This document shows, piece after piece, positions 1 to 12,054 of a stretch of DNA of 64,000 bases; the stretch's first letter is position 1, and every line of letters starts with the position of its first letter. The position numbers and the translations under genes were made by a program. The notes beneath the pieces are model-generated. The model was given only the letters and a program-made list of their open reading frames with translations. It did no database searches and was not told the DNA's origin. This DNA is from Balaenoptera acutorostrata. Its lineage: Eukaryota > Chordata > Mammalia > Artiodactyla > Balaenopteridae. The stretch lies in contig NC_080065.1 in assembly GCF_949987535.1 (NCBI RefSeq), forward strand, positions 43,005,239-43,069,238. Reading direction: 5' to 3'.

Positions 1-990
1 AACAACCCAATCCAAAAATGGGCAGAAGACCTAAATAGACATTTCTCTAAAGAAGATATACAGGTTGCAAACACATGAAAAGGATGCTCAATATCACTAA
101 TCATTAGAGAAATGGAAAGCAAGACTATAATAAGTTATTACCTCACAGCAGTGAGAATGGCCAACATCAAAAAATCTACAAACAATAAATGTTGGAGAGG
201 GTGTGGAGGTAAGGGAACCCTCTTGCACTGATGGTGGGAATGTAAATTGATACAGCCACTATGGAGAACAGTATGGAAGTTCCTTAAAAAACTAAAAATA
301 GAATTACCATATGACCCAACAATCCCACTACTGGGCATATACCCTGAGAAAACCATAATTCAAAAAGAGTCATGTATCACAATGTTCATTGCAGCTCTAT
401 TTACAATAGCCAGGACATGGAAGCAACCTACGTGTCCATCAACAGATGAATGGATAAAGAAGATGTGGCACATATATACAATGGAATATTACTCAGCCAT
501 AAAAAGAAGTGAAATTGAATTACTTGTAATGAGGTGGATGGACTTAGAGACTCATACAGAGTGAAGTATAAGTCAGAAAGAGAAAAACAAATACTGTATG
601 CTAACACATATATATGAAATCTAAAAAAAAAAAAAAGTTCTGAAGAACCTAGGGGCAGGACAGGAATAAAGATGCAGATGTAGAGAATGGACTTGAGGAC
701 ACAGGGCGGGGGAAAGGTAAGCTGGGACAAAGTGAGAGAGTGGCATGGACATATATACACTACGAAATGTAAAATAGATAGCTAGTGGGAAGCAGCTGCA
801 TAGCACAGGGAGATCAGCTCTGTGCTTTGTGTCCACCTAGAGGGGTGGCACAGGGAGGGTGGGAGGGAGATGTAAGAGGGAGGAGATATGGGGATATATG
901 TATATGTATAGCTGATTCACTTTGTTATACAGCAGCAACTAACACAACATTGTAAAGTAATTATACTCTAATAAAGATGTTAAAAAAAAA
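1..990 (+). mobile_element. L1 3' fragment (ORF2 C-terminus, 3'UTR, A-tail)
   Basis: This is the 3' part of an L1 retrotransposon, and its 5' boundary lies outside the window. The first 560 bases translate in pieces to the ORF2 C-terminal region, including the conserved stretches [19 protein letters not shown] and [20 protein letters not shown]. The Cys-rich tail and upstream part are broken by stops and frameshifts, for example a 2-base loss near 550 relative to the intact copy in this window. The 3'UTR (about 600-970) carries a G-rich block with 'gggagggtgggaggg', then 'aataaagatg' and a short A-tail ending at 990. The copy is inactive. The same 3'UTR type recurs at 35771-35990. Confidence 0.93.
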
Positions 991-1352
991 TCAGTAATTG
1001 CCAGGGTTTGGGGAAAAGGTTCTGGAATACAGGGGAGTTTTAGGGATGTGAAACTATTTTGTTGAGACTATAGTATGATAATGATGGATATATGACATGA
1101 TGCATTTGGAGAAATCCGTAGAACTATAAATATGAACAGTGAGCTCTAATGTAAACACTGGACTTTAAGTTAATAATAATGTATCAGTATCAGTTCATAA
1201 ATTATAACAAATGTACCAATTCAAGAGGTTCACAATAGCGGAAACTATATTGGGGTGAGTGGGGAGTGAGTACACAGATTTTGTATTTTCTACTCAATTT
1301 TTCTGTAAAGTTTGAAGTGTTCTATAAAATAGAGCCCAATAATTTTTTAAAA
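991..1352 (+). mobile_element. Old L1 3' end (L1M-type)
   Basis: The segment follows the 3'UTR pattern of ancient mammalian L1s: a 'cagtaattgccagggtttgg' start, then 'gtaaacactggactttaagt', 'aacaaatgtaccaa', and an end reading 'tcaatttttctgtaaagttt' followed by 'ataaaatagagcccaataat'. It is heavily diverged and has no coding capacity. It abuts the younger L1 fragment that ends at 990, which suggests that element landed at or near its edge. Confidence 0.75.
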
Positions 1353-1648
1353 ATTGCTCAATCCTACTGTAAAAAGTTATTTTAATTTTCAAAAAAATTT
1401 AACTAGTACTTAAAATTATCACCTAAATTCTAACAAAAATAATACATTTAAGAAATTTTCAATAGGAATTTATATAAATTCTGTTGTCAGAATTGTTTAA
1501 TCTTTGGGAAGAGAGAACCTAGACATTGAGGCCTCAGTTGGCAAAGTCTGATATGCAAGGAAACAAGAAGTAACAGTGAAAAAGCGAGAAGGAAAATGTT
1601 ATTAATTTTAATAAAATATTTATTCTAATTTTTCACAAAAGGAATTAT

Positions 1649-2036
1649 CTCAGCCATAAAAAGAAATGAAACTGTGTCATTTGCAGAGACGTGGATGGGC
1701 TTAGAGACTGTCATACAGAGTGAAGTAAGTCAGAAAGAGAAAAACAAATATCGTATATTAACACATATATGTGGAATCTAGAAAAATGTTACAGAAGAAC
1801 CGAAATTGAGACACAGATGTAGCGAACAAATATATGGACACCAAGGGGGGAAAGTGGGGGATGGGGGGTTGAGGTGGGATGAACTGGGAGATTGGGATTG
1901 ACATATATACACTAATATGTGTAAAATAGATAACTAATAAGAACCTGCTGTATAGCACAAGGAATTCCACTTCTCTGTACAGTAGAAACTAACACGATGT
2001 TGTAAAACAACTCTATCCCAATAAAAAAAAAAAAAA
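1649..2036 (+). mobile_element. 5'-truncated L1 insertion with TSD
   Basis: A short L1 copy that starts inside the last part of ORF2 (cagccataaaaagaaatgaa) and runs through the 3'UTR ('acacagatgtagcgaacaaa', 'aaccaagg'-type block, 'gaacctgctgtatagcacaa') to an A-tail. The flanks 'aaaaggaattat' (1637-1648) and 'aaaagaaattat' (2033-2044) form a 12-bp target-site duplication with one mismatch. It is non-functional. Confidence 0.9.
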
Positions 2037-2044
2037 GAAATTAT

Positions 2045-5000
2045 TTGAGTATCTAATAAGGCTTAGTATATATAAGATAACAACCAAAACTCTTAAAAGT
2101 CAACAATATTTAAGAAAGCTAAGAATAATACATCGTATTTTCTCTTAATTATATAATCAAGAAACTTCTGTTAAAAATCTTTAAGAATTAAGATAGAGAA
2201 GATTCTATTAAAATATTTCTTTTAAAGGAAGAGAAACATTTCATCTGCTCTAAGAATATGTGAGAGAATGGAAAAGAAATGCTACTAATTCAACAAAACA
2301 AACATAATAAGTGCATACTAACCATTGACCACATAGCAAATCCTAAGTAATAAACTAAGTGCTAGAAGTCTCACAGGGGAGATAACTCTTGTCCTTAAAA
2401 AATGTAAAGTTCAATTATAATTTTTGATCATCTCAGTGACTAAATTCTATGTATTTCAGGGTGTTAACTTTGTAGTATATCTACTTTAGACTTTTCAATA
2501 AACCAAGCCACTTGACAGGGTGTGATGAAAGCTAGAGCTTTCCATCTCCCAGATGGAGGTGATTGATTGAGGATATATTTCAGAATGCTGTTTGTTCATC
2601 CAAGTACCTGAAAACCTTAGTTTAATTTATGTTATCAGATCTGGGAACATAACCCTCAGACAAGTTCAATGTTAACATTTTGTTTTATTTGTTAGTTTGG
2701 CTTTATACTTAATTATGGAAAGACTACGCTTAATTTACATCCTTGAAAAACACAATCTCCACACAGTTTCAAATATATTTTATTAAAAGCTGCTTCATGT
2801 CTAAGATACTAAAAGACAGCTTTAGGTCCTATTTAGGTTTTTTCTGAGTATTTTTTCCTCTTAGATATATATTTACTTCAGATGCCAAGATAATAATAAT
2901 GCTCAGCTAGTTTCAACATAATTCTTGACGTTAGAAGTGCAGGATATTCTCCTATAATGAAGAATTTTGTAAAACAATTAGATATCATGTACTTTGATTT
3001 ATAATGAAAAATAAGGGCAAAGCGTTACAGAATCATTCATTCAGGGGGGAAAGTTTAAAAATATAGAAATGATAAAAGGATACTTCTTTGGACATAACAT
3101 TCTGGATAGTCTTTTATTCTCGATATAACAGAATAATAGAAAATTACACTAAGATATTCATATTTAGCTTTTAACTATTGGTCTTTTGATCTCTGGAGTG
3201 CATATTAAATTTTCTAATTCAAAACATGCTAAATAACTTTTTATTAAAAATGGCCAAGGTTATATCTGATGAATATTTCTTCTGAAAACTGATTATAATT
3301 CAAAAGATGCTGTTCCATTCAAAGCAAGTGTGTCCACTTAAAAAATATGTATTTAATCGAATTTTTAATTTAATCAACTTGAAGCTGTGAATTTAGTGCC
3401 CCTGAAAGAAAGAGATTAAGACTGAATCGAGGGAGGAGGTTCCCATCCTGCTTTCCTGGTACATTTAAGATTTCACCTGAAGGGGCCACCCTCTAGTAGG
3501 CTGAACAATGCTTTCCACATGGTTATTAAATCCCATGGACAACAAAATAATAGGCCAGTGGATTTCACTTAGGACTTTCTTTAGCTCATTAAGTCTTGGG
3601 GTTTTCTTATGGAAAGTCAAACATGCTGTATTTTTCTTACAATAGGGCAGTAGGTATACTGAGTTTGATAAAAGAACTACCACCTATATCAAGTTGTAAT
3701 TTTGACTTAAAGACCATTTTTCATAAAGAAAAGAGCCAAAAATATTGTCTAAATGCTGAAAAGTCACCAAGGAAAAGTCCAAACTTAAAAAATAAACGCA
3801 CACACAAAATATTTAGAGGTAAGAGTTAGAGACATAGAAACAAACTTTATGGTTTACCTAATAGAAAACATTGAACTGAAACTCATCAAAGTGTTTATAA
3901 GACTGTTTTTAGATTGCATGCTTTGAGATTGTCTCCCATTTTGTAAAGCCATTGTTTGATATCTGAAATGAGTTACATAAACATTCATCACTTCTTTTAA
4001 TGATCAACTTTCGTGAGGTAAAACTTGGCGAGGAGTGATGGAGGAAATCTTTGCTTTAGATAGGGGTAAATACCACATCGGAATTGGTTCAAAGTAACTT
4101 TTTACTTTTTCAGTATGCTGCCATTTAAATACTGAGCCAATTATTCTAATATCACTAGGAGGAAGAAGGTCCATGTAGAAAATAGTTTATACGAGACATA
4201 CTAGCACTGAGTTCATCAATTGCAAATTCAATTAGGCCCTAATGAAAACACTCCATATAAGCCAGGTAAAAAGTCCAGCTGCTGGGGAGATAAAGTGTCA
4301 CAAACTATCAATGAAGAGCAAACAATCAATGAAGTGTTAGTGGGAAAACAAACTTTCCTCTTTACCTTCAACTATGCAAACATCAGGCATTTCAAAAGCT
4401 GCAAAAGTGCAATCCTACTGATAATGACAAAACAACAGTGCTGATTATTCAGTATGCCAGTGCAGAAAGCTTCAAAGTTTGCCGATTGCATATAATCACT
4501 TCCATTCATAATGAAATGTTGAGTTCCTTTGATTTGTATTTAATCCTTATCTCGGAAATTGTATAATTTTCAAATAGCATAATCACACACACTTCAAACA
4601 CTCATTAAATTCTCTTTGTTACAATTGGATGAAATAACTACACTATCAACAGCTATTTCAAAGTTAGCACAACAAACCTTGGTAATTGATAAAGATTAGT
4701 CATTGCAAGAATGTGTTAGGTACCATAGATTAAATTCAGTTCATCAGTTCAGATATGTAGTGGCCAAATACGGGAAAAAAAAGAAGTCAAGAACAGGATG
4801 TATCGATGTTTTTATACATAATATTTAACCAGCTACATTTTTTTTTTATTATTCAGAGAGTCAATATAATCCAACAAACAGATCAGAGAACTAAATGTGA
4901 AGGGAGCTGAGAACTTAGAATTATCAGATTTTAGAGATCGAAGGAAGGTTAGAATTATTTTTACCGACCTCACATTTTGAAAACAAAGTGATTGGGGTCT

Positions 5001-5820
5001 TGGAGTGCCATATTTGGCTTTATGCTTGGGTGGTAGCGGTAGAGTTAGGAATACACCTTTGATTCTATTTTTTCCTTCTCCCCAGTCTATCTGGAGCTTA
5101 ATTATCATCCCAAACTCCATTATTGCTGTTTATGAACAGAGCAACAGATCGTAAAGGACTCTCATGTTCCCTCCATCTAAATTACTGCAGTTCATTTCTC
5201 TAGTTTATTAGTATCCTAGAAATGTTTGTAACCTGTAGAATGGTGTGGTATGCTTTCAGTCATATAATATGTTTTGGCAGTGGTTGAATTTGGTCACAGT
5301 CAGATAAACTATAGGTAAGCTACATTTTTTTAATCTGTTTTTTAATCTGTTCTTATGCGTCTACCCTATTCAGATGTCTTTTCTATATTTTCCTAAATCA
5401 GGGACAAAGAAAATATTAATAGGTTTATAGACTAACAATGTCTTTGCACTTTGATGGGCCAATGTTTTTATAATGTCTCATTTAAGAAAGGAAGTTTGAC
5501 AGTCTAGATTTGCATATATTTACGGGTACGAAGTAAGAAGGAATAGGAGACATGATTTTTAGATACAACTGAATATTTTTTTTGCAGAGAGAATCACTTC
5601 CACTCATTATAAAGGGGAGATTTGTCAACATGTTTTGGCTTCTTTTACAAGGGGTGAAGCAAACAATTTTAATAAATTCATAATGGGTTGGAACTGCCAG
5701 ACCTAGGCTTTCAAACCCTAGAATTCTGAAAGAATTTATAGATGTTAGTTTGAAGCCATTATCAATAATTTTTGAGAATGGTAATGTTTTGGAACTATAG
5801 CAGAAAAACCGAGATAGAAT
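2045..5820. other. AT-rich unique sequence, no gene seen
   Basis: I see no recognisable repeat, RNA gene or credible coding exon here. The open frames are short (at most 95 codons) and lack protein-like composition. Part of the region (about 3300-4500) has less simple sequence than its surroundings, but nothing in it identifies a function. Confidence 0.5.
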
Positions 5821-5847
5821 CCTCTCTCTCTCTGTCTCTGTCTCTCA
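5821..5847. repeat. (CT)n simple repeat
   Basis: A short imperfect CT/GTCTCT run of about 27 bases. Confidence 0.85.
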
Positions 5848-6693
5848 ATATCAAAGAGGTAAATTCTGTACATTGCTAAGGTTACCTAACACTAATCTCT
5901 GGAAGAATTAGTAAAGTGGATCTCTAACAGAGAAATTCATTAACATCAAGTCCAGCCAAATCTCCTTCTCTTTTTGTTTACAGTAACTTTACTAAACTTG
6001 CACATCTAAGGAAAGGTCTAAAATGCATGTATTTTCATTTCAGCAAGTCAAATGATCAAGTACCTTAATTATAGAAAAATGGGGAAAATGTAGATGATTA
6101 ATAGTACAGATTGCGAGTTCAAAGCTTATTGAAAAGCAGTGCCCATTTGGTATTGATTAATGAATCTCACTCACTTAGGAGAGTGGTCTCAAGTGATTTA
6201 AAACAAGACATTGTCCCTATCTTGTCAACATCTAATCAATGGTTTCCTTAATGTTTAAAAAGGTGCTGCTTATCAGATTTTATTCAAAACTAGATTATAA
6301 ACATACTTGATGATAGATTTTATATCTAAAAATTTCTTGAGATTTTTGTAAATTCCAGAAACAGCTGCTAATAATGAGAAAATTGGCATGAATGGGGATT
6401 ATAAAAGATAGGTAGAGGTTAGTTGATAATTTCAATATACATGAACTGTATAAATATCTATTAAAAAATAAACAAAACAAAACCACCAACAAAAAAGTAG
6501 CCCTGAAACCTGGCTTACAAGCAGTTTATGTAAAAGATGGCTAAGTGTTTAGGTGGATACAAGTTCAATGTAAGCTAATAGTGTAAAGCATCTATGAAAA
6601 TCAAAGTGGAACTAATATAGATTTATGATTGAGGCTTTATACAGAAAACTTTCATGAAAAAAAGAGGTAATTCCTTTTTGTCTGTGTGCATTA
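5848..6693. other. AT-rich unique sequence up to the L1 target site
   Basis: No gene or repeat family is recognised. The segment ends at the left copy of the L1 target-site duplication. Confidence 0.5.
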
Positions 6694-6709
6694 CAGGAAT
6701 CACATTTTT
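6694..6709. repeat. Target-site duplication, left copy, of the young L1
   Basis: The 16 bases 'caggaatcacattttt' occur here and again at 14243-14258, exactly flanking the minus-strand L1. The T-rich end fits the L1 endonuclease preference (TTTT/AA on the nicked strand). The perfect match implies a recent insertion. Confidence 0.95.
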
Positions 6710-6737
6710 TTTTTTTTTTTTTTAGAATTTTTCACTT

Positions 6738-6743
6738 TTTATT
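6738..6743 (-). promoter_or_regulatory. Distal polyadenylation signal AATAAA
   Basis: Read on the minus strand this is AATAAA, about 16 bases before the terminal A run that joins the TSD. It is therefore the likely signal used by the RNA that inserted here. Confidence 0.65.
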
Positions 6744-6831
6744 TCCAAACTATAATATATTTTAGTTTTTTATTTTCTTTTTTGTTTTTTTTTTTGTTTT
6801 TTTTTTTGTTCCACACACACACACACTGTAT

Positions 6832-6837
6832 TTTATT
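6832..6837 (-). promoter_or_regulatory. Internal polyadenylation signal of the pseudogene
   Basis: AATAAA on the minus strand, followed by a (TG)n run and then the degenerate A-rich tail. It looks like the 3' end of the older mRNA-derived sequence, bypassed in the transcript that made this insertion. Confidence 0.55.
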
Positions 6838-7295
6838 TTTACAAGAGATAGACTGACACCAAGCATTGTACATGGATGACCACAACAAAAGCAACAATGA
6901 TTGCAATTACCAAACATGAAACACACTTATACTATGTCATAATATTGACATTCAGTCCAGTAATCCTCCACTGTAACAGCTCCTTTACTTTGCAGTGAAA
7001 ATTGATTTGTATATTCTTTGCCTCTGAGTCCTTGTGGGATTTTTTTTTTTTAATTCAGACAGAAAGTCACAAAAATTATACTCATCCTCATCAGTTCACT
7101 CAGTCCCATGTAATTAATTTCTTTTTTTTCATCTTGATCTTTTGTTAGCACTTTTATGAGTTCATCAGTTTTTCATTAGAGTTCTGAAAATGCTTATTCA
7201 TTCAGTTCAGCAGTACAGTCAGTTACCAGAAACCTGTACTTGTCAGAGTCTTTTCCATGAATTTCTTGAAGATGAAACTCTTTTATAGGAACATA
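6834..7295 (-). pseudogene. Probable processed pseudogene carried in the L1 tail
   Basis: On the minus strand this stretch has protein-like reading frames, then an AATAAA and an A-rich tail, as in a retrocopied mRNA. One frame (about 7295 to 7100) reads peptides such as HLQEIHGKDSDKYRFLVTDC and KTDELIKVLTKDQDEKKEI but holds three in-frame stops (TAA, TAA, TGA). A frameshift near 7093 leads into a second frame with DEDEYNFCDFLSELKKKNP and a stop. The charged, non-random composition argues for decayed coding sequence. I cannot name the parent gene. The lesions contrast with the intact L1 ORFs, so it probably decayed before being carried here. Confidence 0.5.
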
Positions 7296-7479
7296 TTTGC
7301 AAAATCATCAGAGTACACCCAGAACTGTCTGTAAATGACAAAAGACTTAAAAATGACCATGGTTAAAGATTTGATGAAAGTTCATAATAATGCAGTTGAC
7401 AAGAAAATTAGTTATTTCTGAGATATACATTTTAAAGTAATAACTAGGATTATTACTTATAACATTATACCAGAACATA

Positions 7480-7946
7480 TAAGATTTTTAGACGTTTCCT
7501 GTAATGTCTGAAACATTTATATTAACATATTTCCATACATATTTCCATACAAATACAAATATAAGATTTTTAGAAATTTCATGTAATGTCTGAAACATTT
7601 ATATTAACATATTTCCATACATATTTCCATACAAATACAAATATAAGATTTTTAGAAATTTCATGTAATGTCTGAAACATTTATATTAACATATTTCCAT
7701 ACATATTTCCATACAAATACAAGATTTTTAGAAATTTCATGTAATGTCTGAAACATTTATATTAACATATTTCCATACATATTTCCATACAAATACAAAT
7801 ATAAGATTTTTAGAAATTTCATGTAATGTCTGAAACATTTATATTAACATATTTCCATACATATTTCCATACAAATGCAAATATAAGATTTTTAGAAATT
7901 TCATGTAATGTCTGAAACATTTATATTAACATATTTCCATACAAAT
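7480..7946. repeat. Tandem array, about six copies of an 82-bp unit
   Basis: The landmark 'gatttttaga' recurs at 7483, 7565, 7647, 7723, 7805 and 7887, giving spacings of 82, 82, 76, 82 and 82 bases. The 76-base copy lacks one six-base piece of 'aatacaaatat'. Copies are nearly identical (single-base changes such as 'gacgtttcct' in the first and 'aaatgcaa' near 7875). Each unit itself holds a partial internal duplication of 'atatttccatac'. It lies inside the L1 tail, just beyond the L1 3'UTR. Confidence 0.95.
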
Positions 7947-7977
7947 AACCCAATGAAAGTTTAGTATTAGTTGTTTT

Positions 7978-8177
7978 GTTTGTTTTTTTATACTGCAGGT
8001 TCTTATTAGGCATCAGTTTTATACACATCAGTGTATACATGTCAATCCCAATCGCCCAATTCAGCACATCACCATCCCCACCTCATCGCAGTTTTCCCCC
8101 CTTGGTGTCCATATGTCCATTCTCTACATCTGTGTCTCAACTTCTGCCCTGCAAACTGGCTCATCTGTACCATTTTT
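7978..8177 (-). mobile_element. L1 3'UTR
   Basis: About 200 bases between the ORF2 stop and the appended tail. It matches the 3'UTR of the other L1s in the window: on the minus strand it has the 'acacagatgtagagaatgga' and 'ggacaccaaggggg' blocks and ends near 'gcctaataagaacctgcagt'. No AATAAA is seen right at its end, which may help explain read-through into the segment beyond. Confidence 0.85.
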
Positions 8178-11100
8178 CTACGTTCCACATATATGCATTA
8201 ACATACGATATTTGTTTTTCTCTTTCTGACTTACTTCACTCTGTATGACAGTCTCTAGATCCATCCACTTCTCAACAAATGACTCAATTTCGTTCCTTTT
8301 TATGGCTGAATAATATTCCATCGTATATATGTACCACAACTTCTTTATCCATTCGTCTGTTGATGGGCATTTAGGTTGCTTCCATGACCTGGCTATTGTA
8401 AATAGTGCTGCAATGAACATTCGGGTGCACGTGTCTTTTTGAATTACGGTTTTCTCTGGGTATATGCCCAGTAGTGGGATTGCTGGGTCATATGGTAATT
8501 CTATTTTTAGTTTTTTAAGGAACCTCCATATTGTTCTCCATAGTGGCTGTATCAATTTACATTCCCACCAACAGTGCAAGAGGGTTCCCTTTTCTCCACA
8601 CCCTCTCCAGCATTTGTTGTTTGTAGATTTTCTGATGATGCCCATTCTAACAGGAGTGAGGTGATACCTCATTGTAGTTTTGATTTGCATTTCTCTAATA
8701 ATTAGTGATGTTGAGCAGCTTTTCATGTGCTTCGTGGCCGTCTGTATGTCTTCTTTGGAGAAATGTCTATGTAGGTCTTCTGCCCATTTTTGGATTGGGG
8801 TGTTTGTTTCTTTGATATTGAGCTGAATGAGCTGTTTATATATTTTGGAGATTAATCCTTTGTCCGTTGATTCATTTGCAAATATTTTCTCCCATTCTGA
8901 GGGTTGTCTTTTCGTCTTGTTTATGGTTTCCTTTGCTGTGCAAAAGCTTTGAAGTTTCATTAGGTCCCACTTGTTTATTTTTGTTTTTATTTCCATTACT
9001 CTAGGAGGTGGATCGAAAAAGATCTTGCTGTGATTTATGTCAAAGAGTGTTCTTCCTATGTTTTCCTCTAAGAGTTTTATAGTGTCCAGTCTTATATTTA
9101 GGTCTCTAATCCATTTTGAGTTTATTTTTGTGTATGGTGTTAGGGAGTATTCTAATTTCATTCTTTTACATGTGGCTGTCCAGTTTTCCCAGCACCACTT
9201 ATTGAAGAGACTGTCTTTTCTCCATTGTATATCTTTGCCTCCTTTGTCATAGATTAGTTGACCATAGGTGTGTGGGTTAATCTCTGGGCTTTCTATCTTG
9301 TTCCATTGATCTATGTTTCTGTTTTTGTGCCAGTACCATATTGTCTTGATTACTGTAGCTTTGTAGTATAGTCTGAAGTCAGGGAGTCTGATTCCTCCAG
9401 CTCCATTTTTTTGCCTCAAGACTGCTTTGGCTATTCGGGGTCTTTTGTGTCTCCATACAAATTTTAAGATGATTTGTTCTAGCTCCGTAAAAAATGCCAT
9501 TGGTAATTTGATAGGGATTGCATTGAATCTGTAGATTGCTTTGGGTAGTATACTCATTTTCACAATGTTGATTCTTCCAATCCAAGAACATGGTATATCT
9601 CTCCATCTGTTGGTATCATCTTTAATTTCTTTCATCAGTGTCTTATAGTTTTCTGCATACAGGTCTTTTGTCTCCCTAGGTAGGTTTATTCCTAGGTATT
9701 TTATTCTTTTTGTTGCAATGGTAAATGGGAGTGTTTCCATAATTTCTCTTTCAGATTTTTCATCATTAGTGTATAGGAATGCAAGAGATTTCTGTGCATT
9801 CATTTTGTAACCTGCAACTTTACCATATTCATTAATTAGCTCTAGCAGTTTTCTGGTGGCAGTTTTAGGATTCTCTATGTATAGTATCATGTCATCCGCA
9901 AACAGTGACAGTTTTACTTCTTCTTTTCCAATTTGGATTCCTTTTATTTCTTTTTCTTCTCTGATTGCCGTGGCTAGGACTTCCAGAACTATGTTGAATA
10001 ATAGTGGTGAGAGTGGACATCCTTGTCTCGTTCCTGATCTTAGAGGAAATGCTTTCAGTTTTTCACCATTGAGAATGATGTTTGCTGTGGGTTTGTCATA
10101 TATGGCCTTTATTATGTTGAGGTAGGTTCCCTCTATGCCCACTTTCTGGAGAGTTTTTATCAGAAATGGGTGTTGAATTTTGTCAAAAGCTTTTTCTGCA
10201 TCTATTGAGATGATCATATGGTTTTTATTCTTCAATTTGTTAATATGGTGTATCACATTGATTGATTTGCGTATATTGAAGAATCCTTGCATCCCTGGGA
10301 TAAATCCCACTTGATCGTGGTGTATGATCCTTTTAATGTGTTGTTGGATTCTGTTTGCTAGTATTTTGTTGAGGATTTTTGCATCTATATTCATCAGTGA
10401 TATTGGTCTGTAATTTTCTTTTTTTGTAGTGTCTTTGTCTGGTTTTGGTATCAGGGTGATGGTGGCCTCATAGAATGAGTTTGGGAGAGTTCCTTCCTCT
10501 GCAATTTTTTGGAAGAGTTTGAGAAGGATGGGTGTTAGCTCTTCTCTAAATGTTTGATAGAATTCACCTGTGAAGCCATCTGGTCCTGGACTTTTGTTTG
10601 TTGGAAGATTTTTAATCACAGTTTCAATTTCATTACTTGTGATTGGTCTGTTCATATTTTCTGTTTCTTCCTGATTCAGTCTTGGAAGGTTATACCTTTC
10701 TAAGAACTTGTCCATTTCTTCCAGGTTGTCCATTTTATTGGCATAAAGTTGCTTGTAGTAGTCTCTTAGGATGTTTTGTATTTCTGCGGTGTCTGTTGTA
10801 ACTTCTCCTTTTTCATTTCTGATTTTATTGATTTGAGTCCTCTCCCTCTTTTTCTTGATGAGTCTGGCTAATGGCTTATCAATTTTGTTTATCTTCTCAA
10901 AGAACCAACTTTTAGTTTTATTGATCTTTGCTATTGTTTTCTTTGTTTCTATTTCATTTATTTCTGCTCTGATCTTTATGATTTCTTTCCTTCTGCTAAC
11001 TTTGGGTTTTGTTTGTTCTTCTTTCTCTAGTTTCTTTAGGTGTAAAGTTAGATTGTTTACTTGAGATTTTTCTTGTTTCTTTAGGTAGGCTTGTATAGCT

Positions 11101-11996
11101 ATAAACTTCCCTCTTAGAACCGCTTTTGCTGCATCCCATAGGTTTTGGGTCGTCGTGTTTTCATTGTCATTTGTCTCTAGGTATTTTTTTATTTCCTGTT
11201 TGATTTCTTCAGTGATCTCTTGGTTATTTAGTAACGTATTGTTTAGCCTCCATGTGTTTGTCTTTTTTACGTTTTTTTCCCTGTAATTCATTTCTAATCT
11301 CATAGCGTTGTGGTCAGAAAAGATGCTTGATATGATTTCAATTTTCTTAAATTTACTGAGGCTTGATTTGTGACCCAAGATGTGATCTATCCTGGAGAAT
11401 GTTCCGTGTGCACTTGAGAAGAACGTGTAATCTGCCGTTTTTGGATGGAATGTCCTATATATATCAATTAAATCTATCTGGTCTATTGTGTCATTTAAAG
11501 CTTCTGTTTCCTTATTTATTTTCATTTTGGATGATCTGTCCCTTGGTGTAAGTGAGGTGTTAAAGTCCCCCACTATTATTGTGTTACTGTCGATTTCCTC
11601 TTTTATAGCTGTTAGCAGTTGCCTTATGTATTGAGGTGCTCCTATGTTGGGTGCATATATATTTATAATTGTTATATCTTCTTCTTGGATTGATCCCTGG
11701 ATCATTATGTAGTGTCCTTCCTTGTCTCTTGTAACATTCTTTATTTTAAAGTCTATTTTATCTGATATGAGTATAGCTACTCCAGCTTTCTTTTGATTTC
11801 CATTTGCATGGAATATCTTTTTCCATCCCCTCACTTTCAGTCTGTATGTGTCCCTAGGTCTGAAGTGGGTCTCTTGTAGACAGCATATATATGGGTCTTG
11901 TTTTTGTATCCATTCAGCCAGTCTATGTCTTTTGGTTGGGGCATTTAATCCATTCACGTTTAAGGTAATTATCGATATGTATGTTCCTATGACCAT
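8178..11996 (-). CDS. L1 ORF2 protein: endonuclease and reverse transcriptase
   Basis: A single uninterrupted frame of 1,272 codons, close to the usual L1 ORF2p length. It nicks target DNA and reverse-transcribes RNA at the nick. The N-terminal APE-type endonuclease keeps the expected residues: N13 (TLNVNGLN), E42 (QETH), D144 (VGDFNT), D204-H205 (SRIDHIL) and D228-H229 (FSDHNA). The reverse transcriptase follows, with [20 protein letters not shown] (about 528-547), the motif A aspartate in [12 protein letters not shown] and the catalytic FADD at 699-702. A C-terminal Cys/His set CX3CX7HX4C sits at C1129, C1133, H1141, C1146. The start is the first ATG of the frame, 58 bases after the ORF1 stop, as in a typical bicistronic L1. 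No missing key residue is seen. Confidence 0.97.
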   Translation of the reverse strand: MVIGTYISIITLNVNGLNAPTKRHRLAEWIQKQDPYICCLQETHFRPRDTYRLKVRGWKKIFHANGNQKKAGVAILISDKIDFKIKNVTRDKEGHYIMIQGSIQEEDITIINIYAPNIGAPQYIRQLLTAIKEEIDSNTIIVGDFNTSLTPRDRSSKMKINKETEALNDTIDQIDLIDIYRTFHPKTADYTFFSSAHGTFSRIDHILGHKSSLSKFKKIEIISSIFSDHNAMRLEMNYREKNVKKTNTWRLNNTLLNNQEITEEIKQEIKKYLETNDNENTTTQNLWDAAKAVLRGKFIAIQAYLKKQEKSQVNNLTLHLKKLEKEEQTKPKVSRRKEIIKIRAEINEIETKKTIAKINKTKSWFFEKINKIDKPLARLIKKKRERTQINKIRNEKGEVTTDTAEIQNILRDYYKQLYANKMDNLEEMDKFLERYNLPRLNQEETENMNRPITSNEIETVIKNLPTNKSPGPDGFTGEFYQTFREELTPILLKLFQKIAEEGTLPNSFYEATITLIPKPDKDTTKKENYRPISLMNIDAKILNKILANRIQQHIKRIIHHDQVGFIPGMQGFFNIRKSINVIHHINKLKNKNHMIISIDAEKAFDKIQHPFLIKTLQKVGIEGTYLNIIKAIYDKPTANIILNGEKLKAFPLRSGTRQGCPLSPLLFNIVLEVLATAIREEKEIKGIQIGKEEVKLSLFADDMILYIENPKTATRKLLELINEYGKVAGYKMNAQKSLAFLYTNDEKSEREIMETLPFTIATKRIKYLGINLPRETKDLYAENYKTLMKEIKDDTNRWRDIPCSWIGRINIVKMSILPKAIYRFNAIPIKLPMAFFTELEQIILKFVWRHKRPRIAKAVLRQKNGAGGIRLPDFRLYYKATVIKTIWYWHKNRNIDQWNKIESPEINPHTYGQLIYDKGGKDIQWRKDSLFNKWCWENWTATCKRMKLEYSLTPYTKINSKWIRDLNIRLDTIKLLEENIGRTLFDINHSKIFFDPPPRVMEIKTKINKWDLMKLQSFCTAKETINKTKRQPSEWEKIFANESTDKGLISKIYKQLIQLNIKETNTPIQKWAEDLHRHFSKEDIQTATKHMKSCSTSLIIREMQIKTTMRYHLTPVRMGIIRKSTNNKCWRGCGEKGTLLHCWWECKLIQPLWRTIWRFLKKLKIELPYDPAIPLLGIYPEKTVIQKDTCTRMFIAALFTIARSWKQPKCPSTDEWIKKLWYIYTMEYYSAIKRNEIESFVEKWMDLETVIQSEVSQKEKNKYRMLMHICGT

Positions 11997-12054
11997 TTTC
12001 TTAATTGTTTTGGGTTTGTTTTTGTAGGTCCTTTTCTTCTCTTGTGTTTCCCAC

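Larger units (their letters stand above)
6710..7977 (-). other. Extra 3' segment of the L1 (probable 3' transduction)
   Basis: This segment lies inside the TSD but beyond the usual L1 3'UTR. Reading on the minus strand it contains an A/C-rich junction after the L1 'gaacctgcagtat' end, the 82-bp tandem array, an mRNA-derived pseudogene with AATAAA (6832-6837), a (TG)n run, a degenerate A-rich tail (two A12 blocks separated by C), about 60 more bases, a second AATAAA (6738-6743), and a terminal A run next to the TSD. Such nesting is expected when L1 transcription reads past its own weak poly(A) site into downstream DNA. The alternative is that this tail is fixed in the L1 subfamily. Confidence 0.75.

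Noticed and set aside
7480..7946. Tandem array as a CRISPR-like repeat
   Set aside because: The units are contiguous 82-bp copies without unique spacers, in a mammalian L1 tail.
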